Below the pieces are notes generated by a model that searched no databases, had not been told where the DNA came from, and saw nothing but the letters and a program-made list of their open reading frames with translations. The translations under genes were made by a program, and so were the position numbers. A DNA stretch of 64,000 nt from an uncultured Roseovarius sp. (GTDB lineage: Bacteria; Pseudomonadota; Alphaproteobacteria; Rhodobacterales; Rhodobacteraceae): NCBI GenBank assembly GCA_947497295.1, contig CANMFU010000002.1, positions 248,001-312,000 on the forward strand. Reading direction: 5' to 3'. Shown piece after piece: positions 8,214-16,997 of the stretch (position 1 is the stretch's first letter; the number at the start of each line of letters is the position of its first letter).

Positions 8214-9880
8214 GGCCGCACCTCGATGGACCGGTCCATTGCGTCCGCCAGCGCCGGATCGTGGGTTGCGACGATCAGGCTGTGCCCGCTCTCTTTCAGC
8301 CGGATCAGGGCGCGGATAATCTGCGCCGCCGTCGCGGGGTCAAGGTCTGCTGTCGGCTCATCAGCAAGGATCAACTCGCGCCCGCTCAGGATCGCGCGGG
8401 CGATCATCAGCCGCCGCGCCTCGCCGCCCGATACACCGCCGCCGGTCTCGCCCAGCCGGGAATCAAGTCCGGCTGGCAGACGCTGAACAACCCCCTCCGC
8501 TTCGGCCAGTTGCAGGGCCGGCCAAGGGTCCACGCCCCGTTCGCCCGGATCGAGCCAGTCCCGCAGGCTTTGATCGGGGAAATGCGGCGCTTGCGGCATC
8601 AGGGCAATCCGCGAGCGCCAAGCGTCGGCGGTGTCGGCGTCCAGCGGCGTCCCGCAGACGGAAATCCCCCCCTTTGCGAGCGGAACAAGCCCGGCGATGG
8701 CCGCAAGCGCGGTGCTTTTGCCCGCCCCGCTGGGTCCGGTCAACGCCAAAGCCTCTCCGGCGCTCAGTTGCAAATCAGGCAGCGGCACCTCGCGCCCCGG
8801 CAACGCCGCCACAGCCCCCGCAAGCGACAGCGTCAGGGGGCCGCTCAGCGGCGCCACCGCCTTGGCGTTGCCGACGAAATCCACACGCTCGGCGGCGTCC
8901 AGTGCATCCAGATCGGCCACCACCGACAGCCCGGCGGCCCGGTCATGCCACGCGGCGGCCATATCGCGGAAAGGTTGGAAATACTCCGGCGCAATCAGCA
9001 ACAGGAACAGCCCCTCGCCCAACCCGAGCGGACTGCCCCAACTGCCGAACTGTATCGCCCCGAGCAGGGTGAAGCCGACAAAGACCGCGACCATCGCAAC
9101 GCCGATGGCGCTGAACAGCTCCAGTACGGTCGAGGACAGGAACGCCACGCGCAGGACCGCCATGGTGCGGATGCGCAGCGCCTCGGCGCGGCCCGAAAAA
9201 TCTGCGGCGGCCCGCTCTGTCGCGCCCAGAAGCCGGATGTCGAGCATGGCAGACAGGCGGTCCATCAGCATCGCGTTCATCGAGCCGATCTCGTCCATCT
9301 GGCGGCGCGATGCCTCTTCGGCGGCCATGCCGACCAGCGCCATGAAGACCGGGATCAGTGGCCCCGCGACCAGCAGAACCAGCCCCGCCGCCCATGAAAA
9401 CCAGAATGTGACGGCCAGCAGCACAAGCGGCAGGATCATGAGCCGCACCATCGCGACGTGATACCGCGTGATCCACGGCTGAAGCAGCGGCAGTTTCTGC
9501 ACGATCAGGGCGGCAATCTCGGCTGATCCGGCACCCGCGCGCGCCCGCGCCTCGCGCACGATCAGGGCGGTGCGTTCGCGCGTGATCGTCCGGTCGGCGG
9601 CATCGAACAGCCATCTTCCCGCGCGATGGTCGAGCGCAGCGCGCAGCACCCCTCCCAGCACAAAGACCAGCGCCGCAGGGCCGGTGCGGCCCATGTCGCC
9701 CGACACCCAGCCCGAAATGGCCCATGCCAGCGCCGCAGCCTGAATGGGCCAGATCAACCCCGCAATGACCGCAAACGCCCCCGCAACCCGCAAAGACCGG
9801 GATACGGGGCCGATGATGCGCGCACTCGCGCGTTGCGAAGCAGTCGGGGTTTTCTGTGGGTTTGTACCGGTCACTGCCAT
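8210..9880 (-). CDS. cydD: Thiol reductant ABC exporter subunit CydD
   Basis: This 556-residue half-transporter is the first gene of the leftward cyd unit. The membrane domain spans about residues 25-320. The ATPase has Walker A GPSGAGKST, signature VSGGEARRLMIARA and Walker B LILADEPTADLD. With CydC it forms the heterodimeric exporter of thiol reductants to the periplasm required for bd-oxidase maturation. The gene ends within the cydC start (ATGA-type overlap). Promoter elements upstream were not resolved. The first 20 or so residues are poorly conserved, so an internal start is possible. Confidence 0.93.
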   Translation of the reverse strand: MAVTGTNPQKTPTASQRASARIIGPVSRSLRVAGAFAVIAGLIWPIQAAALAWAISGWVSGDMGRTGPAALVFVLGGVLRAALDHRAGRWLFDAADRTITRERTALIVREARARAGAGSAEIAALIVQKLPLLQPWITRYHVAMVRLMILPLVLLAVTFWFSWAAGLVLLVAGPLIPVFMALVGMAAEEASRRQMDEIGSMNAMLMDRLSAMLDIRLLGATERAAADFSGRAEALRIRTMAVLRVAFLSSTVLELFSAIGVAMVAVFVGFTLLGAIQFGSWGSPLGLGEGLFLLLIAPEYFQPFRDMAAAWHDRAAGLSVVADLDALDAAERVDFVGNAKAVAPLSGPLTLSLAGAVAALPGREVPLPDLQLSAGEALALTGPSGAGKSTALAAIAGLVPLAKGGISVCGTPLDADTADAWRSRIALMPQAPHFPDQSLRDWLDPGERGVDPWPALQLAEAEGVVQRLPAGLDSRLGETGGGVSGGEARRLMIARAILSGRELILADEPTADLDPATAAQIIRALIRLKESGHSLIVATHDPALADAMDRSIEVRP

Positions 9881-10350
9881 ACCTATTTACACATTCACGT
9901 CAATGTCACGGCCCACTTGGAATGAGCAGCCCCAACTGATGGGTCCATAATGACAGGAGCGCATAAGTCGCCGTGCTCTGGTTTGGATAGATGGGTCCTG
10001 GAGCCGTCGGCAGACAGTAGGGCAGCGTACAGTTGCAGATGTCACTATGACTCCACCGGATTTCGACAAATAATTGGTTTTCGCGGCGCGAATAGACGAT
10101 TTCGCAATTCGGCAACCCATCCACTTCCACCACTGGTTTACTGTCAAACCAAACAAGGTTTTGACATGATTTCTTCAGCGCCCCGCGCGCTGCGTTGGAT
10201 CGGGCTGCGGCGCGGTTAACCTCACGCGCTGACGACCGTGGTTTTTTCGGTACGGGTATCAGGCTGCGATATCGCGGGCCGCCGCCCAATTCGCGTTTGC
10301 CGCGCAGTTTGTCTACATGGCCCGGCGCGCTGCAATGAATTCTGGCGGAG
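9881..10350. other. Intergenic region upstream of cydD
   Basis: About 470 bases with no gene I can support. It lies upstream of cydD and downstream of the leftward EF-hand gene, so it should hold the cydD promoter and the end of the EF-hand transcript. I see no clear FNR box, hairpin terminator or RNA gene. Open frames on the minus strand here have no recognisable protein features. Confidence 0.5.
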
Positions 10351-10767
10351 TCACATAGCCGTCCCCGTCGGCGTCAGCGCCGCCAAACTTTTCTCACCGG
10401 CCTCCAAAAATTGCTCGCGGGTGACAAATCCGTCTGCGTCTGCGTCCATCGCGGTAAATGCGGCGTCTTTTTCGGCCTGCTTTTCTTCGTAGCGCGGTCC
10501 ACGCTGCTCGGGGCCCGATCCTCGGCCCATCTGAACCGCGATATATTCTTCACGGGTCAACTGCCCGTCGTTATTGGCGACCATAGCGTCAAAGACGCTT
10601 GCCCGCCACTCGGCCGCTTCGGCGGCACTCAGGCGTCCGTCACCATCGGCATCCAGCACCTAAAAGCGTTCGAACATGCCCTGTCCACCACCCTGGGCAA
10701 AGGACATATCAGGACCGGTGACAACAAGCATGGCAGCCAGCGCCGCAAATCCAAGTTGGGACCCCAT
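10351..10767 (-). pseudogene. Secreted EF-hand protein split by an amber codon
   Basis: Read through, this is one continuous frame of 139 codons: a signal peptide from the ATG at 10767 (MGSQLGFAALAAMLVVTG, cleaved near SFAQ), a linker GGGQGMFERF, an in-frame TAG at 10660-10662, then VLDADGDGRLSAAEAAEW and further EF-hand loops (NNDGQLTREEY, DADADGFVTREQF). Three calcium-binding loops of the DxDGDG or DxDxDG type are present. The stop falls immediately before the first loop, so translation from the ATG gives only 35 residues. Restart at the GTG at 10659 would give an EF-hand domain without its export signal. Otherwise the frame is undamaged, which suggests a recent nonsense mutation, readthrough or a sequencing error. 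Confidence 0.75.
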
Positions 10768-10980
10768 TTTCAACTCCGCTTCTGATGACCAATTTAGTTG
10801 ACGATCCACATAGATGATGCCGTGACGCACTGCGTTGATTTGCATCAGTGCTTTGAGAGCGCATTGTCAGCTCGCAACACAAACAAGACCGAATGGTTTG
10901 GCACCGCGTTCGCCGAGTCCGTTCAAAAAGACCCAGCAAAATCACTGCTTACGCTGTAAGCAACGCCTGTTGGTCAGCAA

Positions 10981-12840
10981 TTACAAGGGCCAGACGATCA
11001 GCAGCAATGGAGCGCTGATGACCACGACAAGCATCTCCAGCGGCAGGCCCAGCTTCCAATAGTCGCCAAAGCGGAATCCGCCCGGCCCCAGGATCAAGGT
11101 GTTGTTCTGGTGGCCGATGGGCGTCAGGAACGCGCAAGAGGCGCCAATCGCGACCGCCATTAGAAAGCTGTCGGGATTGACGCCCAGCATCGCCGATATA
11201 CCCAGCGCAATGGGGCACAGGACGGCGGCGGTGGCGGCGTTGTTCATCACGTCCGACAGAAACATTGTCGTGACAAGCACCACCACCAACGCAGCGATAG
11301 GATTGCCCTGCGCGACGGTCTGTACCAGAAACCGCGCCAGCAGATCGGCGGCACCCGTGCTTTGCATCGCGCCCGCGACCGGGATCAATGCCGCCAACAG
11401 CACGATCACTGGCCAATCGATGGCGGTATAAATCTTTCGCGGCGGAACCGTGCGCAGCACCACCGACGCGATCAGCCCCAGTGTAAATGCGGGCGCCGCC
11501 GGTAGCAGCCCAAGAGCGACGATTGCAACGGCCGCCAACATGATTGCGCCTGCGATAATCGCCCGGCGCTTGTCCGGGATGCGCAATTCACGCTCGCCCA
11601 ATGGCACGCAACCTGTGTCGCTAATGAAGGCACTGACGGCCTCCGACGCGCCCTGCACCATCAGCAGATCGCCAGATCTCAGCTTGAGCGTTCTCAGCCT
11701 TGCACGCGGTGGCTGCCCTTCGCGCGACACGGCCAAAAGGTTGACGCCGTAGCGCGTCCGAAGATGCAGATCCGTGGCCGAGCGCCCGACAATGGTCGCG
11801 CCGGGTAGCACTGCAAGTTCGCGCAGCACGATATCATCGCTTCGATCCGGACTCTGATCGTCATTGTCCTCGGATACTTTATTATCGGTAGCGTCAGATG
11901 TCTCTGCCTGTGCGGTGGGATCTGCCCGGTCGTCCGCGTCTGGTGGCGCGGCCATCTGCTGTTCCAGCTTGATATCAAAAACTGACAGCGCTTTGGCCAG
12001 CGCATCGACGTCGGCCTGAAGCACCAGAATGTCCTTTGCACGAATAACCCGCCCGCCATGCGGCGCGGTCAGGCGCACCTCGTTGCGGACCAGGCCGACG
12101 ATCTGCGCGTCGCTGTCTTTGATCTCGCTCTCGAACGCGCGCAGGGTCAGGCCGACAGCCTTGCTTTTCTCTGGTACGCGCAGCTCTGTGAAATAGTCTC
12201 CTGTGTCGAACCCTTCGCCTGCTGCGGATGTGCGCGCGGGCACAAGCCGCCAGCCAATGATGGCAACAAAGATCACCCCGGCAACCGCAACAGCCACGCC
12301 CACTGGGGCAAAGTCAAACATGTCGAAAAAGCCCAGTCCCGCCTCGGCCCGGAACCCCGAGACGATCAGGTTAGGCGGCGTCCCGATGACGGTGGTCATC
12401 CCGCCAAGGATCGTGGCAAACGCCAGCGGCATCAGCACCTGCCCATGCGTCAGGTTCAACCGGTACGAAAGCTGGACCGCGACCGGCATCAAGAGCGCCA
12501 TCGCGCCGACATTGTTCATGAACCCCGACAGCGCAGCGCCCAGTCCCATCAGCGCAACCATACTGGTCAACCGTCCGGCGTCACGTGGCAGGATACTGCG
12601 CGCAAGCCAATCGACCGCGCCGGTGTTCTGCAACCCCTGACTGAGAACCAACACACAGGCCACAGTGATAACGGCCGGGTGGCCAAAGCCCGCAAAGGCA
12701 TTTGCCCCCGGAACCAACCCGGCGATCACGCAGGCCATAAGCGCGGCCAATGCCACAACATCATGACGAAACCGTCCCCACAAAAACAGCCCCATAGTGG
12801 CAGCAAGTATGGAGAAAATCAGCGCTTGGGGTGTGGTCAT
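10981..12840 (-). CDS. SLC13/DASS-type permease with central TrkA-C domains
   Basis: This 619-residue protein has an N-terminal membrane half (about 1-200), a cytoplasmic middle with two TrkA-C-like segments (TLRAFESEIKDSDAQIVGL near 235 and REGQPPRARLRTLKLRSGDL near 365) separated by an acidic linker, and a C-terminal membrane half. The transport motifs GFMNNVGAMALLMPVA and SDVMNNAATAAVLCPIA, with GTPPNLIVSG, are typical of the SLC13 anion symporters. Bacterial members with RCK-C domains move sulfate or dicarboxylates. The substrate here is unknown. It stands alone on the minus strand. Confidence 0.87.
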   Translation of the reverse strand: MTTPQALIFSILAATMGLFLWGRFRHDVVALAALMACVIAGLVPGANAFAGFGHPAVITVACVLVLSQGLQNTGAVDWLARSILPRDAGRLTSMVALMGLGAALSGFMNNVGAMALLMPVAVQLSYRLNLTHGQVLMPLAFATILGGMTTVIGTPPNLIVSGFRAEAGLGFFDMFDFAPVGVAVAVAGVIFVAIIGWRLVPARTSAAGEGFDTGDYFTELRVPEKSKAVGLTLRAFESEIKDSDAQIVGLVRNEVRLTAPHGGRVIRAKDILVLQADVDALAKALSVFDIKLEQQMAAPPDADDRADPTAQAETSDATDNKVSEDNDDQSPDRSDDIVLRELAVLPGATIVGRSATDLHLRTRYGVNLLAVSREGQPPRARLRTLKLRSGDLLMVQGASEAVSAFISDTGCVPLGERELRIPDKRRAIIAGAIMLAAVAIVALGLLPAAPAFTLGLIASVVLRTVPPRKIYTAIDWPVIVLLAALIPVAGAMQSTGAADLLARFLVQTVAQGNPIAALVVVLVTTMFLSDVMNNAATAAVLCPIALGISAMLGVNPDSFLMAVAIGASCAFLTPIGHQNNTLILGPGGFRFGDYWKLGLPLEMLVVVISAPLLLIVWPL

Positions 12841-12869
12841 GGCATCGGTCTTTGAGTATCAGCCGCGCC

Positions 12870-13184
12870 TCAACGCCGTGAAAGCTTGCCGAATTCACTA
12901 TCCAGAAGAGCGCGGATTTTCTTTGCACCACCACGCAAGGCGGATTCTACATTCGCATCGGCGTGGGTTACGGTTTGCGGCTGCATGCCTTCGGGACGGG
13001 CCTCGATCGTGCAGACGATATCATCTGCACCACCTTTGGCAGCATTTTCGTCCGCCAGATGCACCTCAATTCGGGTCAGGCGGCTGGTAAGATGTCGCAG
13101 CGAGGACGTAACAATAGTCTCGGCAACCTCGGCCAAGCGGTCGTCACCCTGAATGTTTGCGTCTGTGTTGAGTTGGAATTGCAT
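12870..13184 (-). CDS. HPF/RaiA-family ribosome-associated protein
   Basis: This 104-residue protein shows the HPF/YfiA fold pattern: a beta strand MQFQLNTDANIQ, an amphipathic helix, the strand LTRIEVHLADENAAKGGADD, the strand IVCTIEARPEGMQPQTVTH and a C-terminal helix ANVESALRGGAKKIRALLDS. Such proteins bind the 30S A/P sites in stationary phase. It is a short form, lacking the C-terminal dimerisation domain of the long HPF common in alphaproteobacteria, so it may be a second, stress-related copy. It sits 29 bases upstream of the permease gene and next to rsgA, another 30S-linked gene on the other strand. Confidence 0.75.
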   Translation of the reverse strand: MQFQLNTDANIQGDDRLAEVAETIVTSSLRHLTSRLTRIEVHLADENAAKGGADDIVCTIEARPEGMQPQTVTHADANVESALRGGAKKIRALLDSEFGKLSRR

Positions 13185-13625
13185 GTCAGTACCTTTCGAG
13201 TTTTGTATGAGTTTATCGGGCCATAACGCATGGGGGCCAAACCGATCCGGCCATAAGCGCGGTCTTCAGGTTACCCGATCTTTCGGTCGACGATATCGCA
13301 TTCTCAACCCAACACAAGGACTTGAAAGCAAAAGAAATATTAAGAAATAACGCTTTTCGGACTGTCCGCTCTGCGGACAAATTCGCTACCTGCGTTGATT
13401 CCGGCTCAGCCCTGCGGCCCTGATTGACCCAAGCCTGCGACAACGTGGTACTGCATCTCGGGATCGTTGCGATCGTTCGGTTCAGGCCGGATGGTGTTCC
13501 GGCTCCGTCCCGAGCGCTCCGCCCCTTCGTGCAGGTGACAAGGGCATTTGCGCCGTAACGCCAAAAACCGACACTTGCGCGTCGGGCAGACGGGAAAAAG
13601 CTTGCGCCAATCCAATCTCGCGGCC
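13185..13625. other. Divergent intergenic region between HPF-like gene and rsgA
   Basis: About 440 bases between divergent genes, expected to contain both promoters. I see no convincing gene. A frame running into rsgA from 13548 gives an N-terminal extension with no family-like sequence. Confidence 0.5.
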
Positions 13626-14672
13626 ATGCAGGCTTTTGTGACCCATTCGCAAGATACAAGATCAACCTCATTGGCCGCCCTTGGATGGTCGGCGTTCTTT
13701 GCCGACCAGCTCGCCTGTGAGGAGGCAGCATTGGCGCCGATGCGTATTGCGACCGTCCACCGCAGCAGACTGACCGCAGAATCCGAAACCGGCCCGGCGC
13801 GTCTGAACCTTCCCACCAACGTCAGGACGACGGAGTTTGCAGTTGGCGATTGGGCGCTGGTAAACCCCGAGACGCATATGCTGATCCGGCGGCTGGACAG
13901 GCTGGCGCTGCTGCAGCGCAGAACCGAGGGCGGGCGGCCTCAGCAACTGATCGCGGCGAATGTCGACACTCTTTTTATCGTTACATCCTGCAATGATGAT
14001 TTCAACCCGGCCAGGCTTGAGCGGTATCTGGCCTTGGCAAATGAAGCGGGGACCAAACCCGTGATCGTCCTGACGAAGATCGATCAGGTAGCCGATGCCG
14101 CGCCCTATGTCGCTCAGGCGGCAGCGCTTCAGCCTGGGCTGGACGTTGCGTTAGTGAATGCGAAGACACCGGAGGCGGCGCAGGTTTTGGCGCCTTGGTG
14201 CGGGCCCGGACAAACCGTTGCACTTGTCGGATCGTCAGGGGTTGGGAAATCAACGCTGCTGAACACGCTGTCTGCGAAATTGGCTGAGAATGCGCAGCCA
14301 ACAGGAAGCATTCGCGAGGATGATGCCAAAGGCCGCCATACCACGACATCGCGTTCGCTTCACGCGATCAAGGGCGGTGGCTTGGTGATCGATACGCCCG
14401 GCATGCGAACCCTGCATGTTAGTAACATTTCGGACGGGCTCGACATGGTGTTTGCCGAGATCGCCGAACTGGCGCCGGCGTGTCGCTTTGGCGATTGCAC
14501 CCACGACCACGAGCCGGGCTGCGCCATTCAGGAAGCGATCGCCGCCGGTAAGGTTGACCCGGCACGCCTTGATCGGTGGCGCAAACTGCTGGAGGAGAAC
14601 CGCGCCAATACCCCTGTCCAGTCCGGCCCGCGTAACAACAAGATTTTGAAAACCGGAAAAAAACGACGCTGA
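13626..14672 (+). CDS. rsgA: Ribosome small-subunit-dependent GTPase A
   Basis: This circularly permuted GTPase of about 348 residues matures the 30S subunit. The order is OB-fold, then G4 (VLTKIDQ), then G1 (GSSGVGKST), G2 region (GRHTTTSR) and G3 (DTPGMR). A C-terminal zinc knuckle CRFGDCTHDHEPGC completes the family pattern. I chose the ATG at 13626 because the conserved region begins just after it with ALGWSAFFADQL. The frame is open to 13548, so a longer form is possible. It is monocistronic, and its product ends in a basic tail (KTGKKRR). Confidence 0.92.
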   Translation: MQAFVTHSQDTRSTSLAALGWSAFFADQLACEEAALAPMRIATVHRSRLTAESETGPARLNLPTNVRTTEFAVGDWALVNPETHMLIRRLDRLALLQRRTEGGRPQQLIAANVDTLFIVTSCNDDFNPARLERYLALANEAGTKPVIVLTKIDQVADAAPYVAQAAALQPGLDVALVNAKTPEAAQVLAPWCGPGQTVALVGSSGVGKSTLLNTLSAKLAENAQPTGSIREDDAKGRHTTTSRSLHAIKGGGLVIDTPGMRTLHVSNISDGLDMVFAEIAELAPACRFGDCTHDHEPGCAIQEAIAAGKVDPARLDRWRKLLEENRANTPVQSGPRNNKILKTGKKRR

Positions 14673-15114
14673 AGTGAAGCTGCAAAACGTGAAGCCAATC
14701 TTTCGCCGCCTTCCAGCGACCGCTACAGATTTTGCGTTGATGCCTGGGGCATCCTGACCGCAAGACTGTGCCATAAGCCGCCATTCGCTAATTGGCGGCC
14801 TACTGCCCCCAAAGCACTTTCACACCAGCCCAGCGTCAATGCGTGGTCGGGTTCACAGCGCGGCAAAAGCCAAAAACAGCAGTCCGTCGCGTCCCGTGGT
14901 TTTTGTTGCATCGGCAGAAATCAGCGCGGAATCACCGATAATGTCCGACTTTCGTAGTTGCGACCCGCGAAAATCCGCCTGTTCTCAAGTGGTTCGTCAG
15001 ATTCATGTGGCGGCCCGGTGAAACCCGGCCTAATGCATCCCATGTTGTGGACCTGTCAGGTGAGTGAGTCGCCTGCGCAGGATTTCACCTGTCCGAAAAG
15101 GTTAATGGGTCTCA
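14673..15114. other. Intergenic region upstream of opgG with a hairpin
   Basis: About 440 bases without a supportable gene. A perfect 7-bp inverted repeat (GCCGCCA / TGGCGGC) lies at 14777-14783 and 14793-14799 with a 9-base loop. It lacks a following T-run, so it is not a typical intrinsic terminator. The opg promoter should be in the distal part. Confidence 0.45.
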
Positions 15115-16773
15115 ATGTCAGTAAAGCCTCGGTCTTTTGAACAGGGTCTGTGCCGTCTTGACCGCCGCACTCTTCTGTCGGCTCTTACCGGCTCTGTGGT
15201 CGGTGCCGCTTTTGCGCGCAGCGCTCTGGCGCAAGATGTTGCCGAGCCTGCATCACAGACAAAAGCGGACTCTCCTGCGCCGGATGCTCAGACATCTGAA
15301 CCGGCCGCCGCTCAGCCGTTCTCGTTTGAGTGGCTGGACGCGCGCATGCGCGATGTAGCGCAGGCCAAATATGTGGCACCTGTTGACGCTCCCGAAGTGA
15401 TTGCGGACCTCGATTACGACGACTACCGCAAAATTCAGTTTGATCCCAAGAGCGCCCGTTGGGACGAGGAAGGCGTTCTGTTCCGCCTGCACGCCTTCCA
15501 TCCGGGATGGCTTTATAAACAGACGGTTGCGATCCACGAGGTTGTGGACGGGACTCAAACCCCGATGGCCTTTTCCACTGACGATTTCCTTTATTACAAC
15601 GACTTGGCCCCGCGCGTGCCGCAACATGTCGAACTGCCGGGCGTGGCTGGGTTTCGTCTGAATACCCCGCTCAACCGCGCCGACATGTTTGATGAATTGA
15701 TCGCCTTTGTCGGCGCCTCCTATTTCCGCGCCCTGAGCCGTGACAGCAGCTATGGTTTGTCGGCGCGCGGCCTTGCGATCAACACAGGCCTTGGCGGCGA
15801 AGAGGAATTCCCGCGCTTTTCCGAGTTCTGGCTGGAGCGTCCAACCGCAGGCCAGGAAGACGTTGTGCTGTATGCCGCGCTCGACAGCCCGTCCTGCACC
15901 GGGGCCTACCGCTTTGTCATCCGACCCGGCGCCGAGACGACCGTCGATGTCACCGCCAAACTGCATTTCCGCCGCGATGTGGAGCAGTTGGGCGTGGCGC
16001 CGCTAACCTCGATGTTCCTGTTCGATGAGAAAAACAGCGACGTATTCGACGATTACCGTCCGCAGGTCCATGACAGTAACGCCTTGATGGTTGTGCGCAC
16101 GGACGGGGATGTACTCTGGCGTCCTCTCAATAACCCGCCACGTCTGGCCAGCACCTATCTGAATGAGCCCGATCTGAAATCCTTTGGTCTGATCCAGCGG
16201 GACCGCGATTTTGATGATTATCAGGACGCAGGCGCGCAGTATCAGGACCGTCCGTCCGTGTTGGTCCAGCCGCAGGGCGACTGGGGCGCCGGGTCGATCC
16301 GTCTGGTCGAAATCCCCTCGGATCTGGAAGGCAATGACAATATCGTCAGCTTCTGGGTGCCCTCGGAAAAACCGCGTGCGGGGGAAAGCCGTGAGTATGC
16401 CTATCGCTTGCGCTGGGGCGCGCTGGGCACTGACCGCGACGGAGACCGCGCGTGGATTGTCAACACGTTGGCTGGCAAGGGCGGCACTTCAGGTGTGTCC
16501 GGGGCCAAGGGCTCACTGCGTAAATTTGTCATCGATTTTGATGGCGGGTTGATGGCAAGTCTTCCAGATGACGCGCAGATGGAGCCCGTCGTCACCCTGT
16601 CGAATGGCAAGATCCAGCATGTCGCCCTGTCCAAGATCGCAAATACCACGAAGTGGCGTCTTGTGATCGATGTGGACGGCGAAAGCGCACGCATTGTGGA
16701 ACTTGTCGCCCATGTTGCGGGTTTTGGTCGCAAGCTCACCGAAACCTGGATTTATCAATGGCTGCGCGAATGA
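15115..16773 (+). CDS. opgG: Osmoregulated periplasmic glucan biosynthesis protein G
   Basis: This 552-residue periplasmic protein starts with a Tat-like signal (LDRRTLLSALTG, cleaved near residues 38-40, ALAQ), followed by a Pro/Ala-rich linker and the MdoG domain. Family-typical segments include FSFEWLDARMRDVAQ, RLHAFHPGWLYKQ, GVAGFRLNTPLN, GASYFRALS and RGLAINTGLGGEEEFP. OpgG acts with the OpgH synthase to build branched periplasmic glucans. It is the first gene of an opgG-opgI-opgH-opgC operon. Its stop overlaps the next small gene (ATGA). Confidence 0.94.
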   Translation: MSVKPRSFEQGLCRLDRRTLLSALTGSVVGAAFARSALAQDVAEPASQTKADSPAPDAQTSEPAAAQPFSFEWLDARMRDVAQAKYVAPVDAPEVIADLDYDDYRKIQFDPKSARWDEEGVLFRLHAFHPGWLYKQTVAIHEVVDGTQTPMAFSTDDFLYYNDLAPRVPQHVELPGVAGFRLNTPLNRADMFDELIAFVGASYFRALSRDSSYGLSARGLAINTGLGGEEEFPRFSEFWLERPTAGQEDVVLYAALDSPSCTGAYRFVIRPGAETTVDVTAKLHFRRDVEQLGVAPLTSMFLFDEKNSDVFDDYRPQVHDSNALMVVRTDGDVLWRPLNNPPRLASTYLNEPDLKSFGLIQRDRDFDDYQDAGAQYQDRPSVLVQPQGDWGAGSIRLVEIPSDLEGNDNIVSFWVPSEKPRAGESREYAYRLRWGALGTDRDGDRAWIVNTLAGKGGTSGVSGAKGSLRKFVIDFDGGLMASLPDDAQMEPVVTLSNGKIQHVALSKIANTTKWRLVIDVDGESARIVELVAHVAGFGRKLTETWIYQWLRE

Positions 16774-16994
16774 TGATTCATAATCCCTCTTCGTTTATGT
16801 CCGACGCGCTTGTGCGTGACACCCGCAAGGCGTCCGTTCTGCGCGACGCGGCTATGCCCGATGCACCCATGTCGATGCCGGTTCAGGTGATCGAAGCCTC
16901 ACATGGCACACTGGTCCCCGCCGCAGGGAGCAGGCCGCGGGGCCTGATCTCTGTGCTTACCCAAGGCTTTCGCCGAACGGCGCGTGGCCGCTAA
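16770..16994 (+). CDS. opgI: Small OpgI-like protein between opgG and opgH
   Basis: A 74-residue reading frame fits exactly between opgG (overlap ATGA at 16770-16773) and opgH (start 3 bases after its stop). It has no membrane helix, is Met/Arg-rich and ends RRTARGR. Rhodobacter sphaeroides has a small opgI gene in the same place in its opgGIH-opgC operon, and I name this one by position. It may substitute for the N-terminal cytoplasmic extension present on E. coli OpgH, which this OpgH lacks. That is inference, as no sequence motif shows it. Confidence 0.6.
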   Translation: MMIHNPSSFMSDALVRDTRKASVLRDAAMPDAPMSMPVQVIEASHGTLVPAAGSRPRGLISVLTQGFRRTARGR

Positions 16995-16997
16995 TAG

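Noticed and set aside
9887-10289. Leftward frames of 89 and 127 codons upstream of cydD
   Set aside because: No signal peptide, domain or ribosome-binding site, and the two frames overlap each other. I treat the stretch as intergenic.
14777-14799. Inverted repeat as an intrinsic terminator for rsgA
   Set aside because: The stem has no T-run after it and lies about 100 bases beyond the gene, so a terminator call is not supported.
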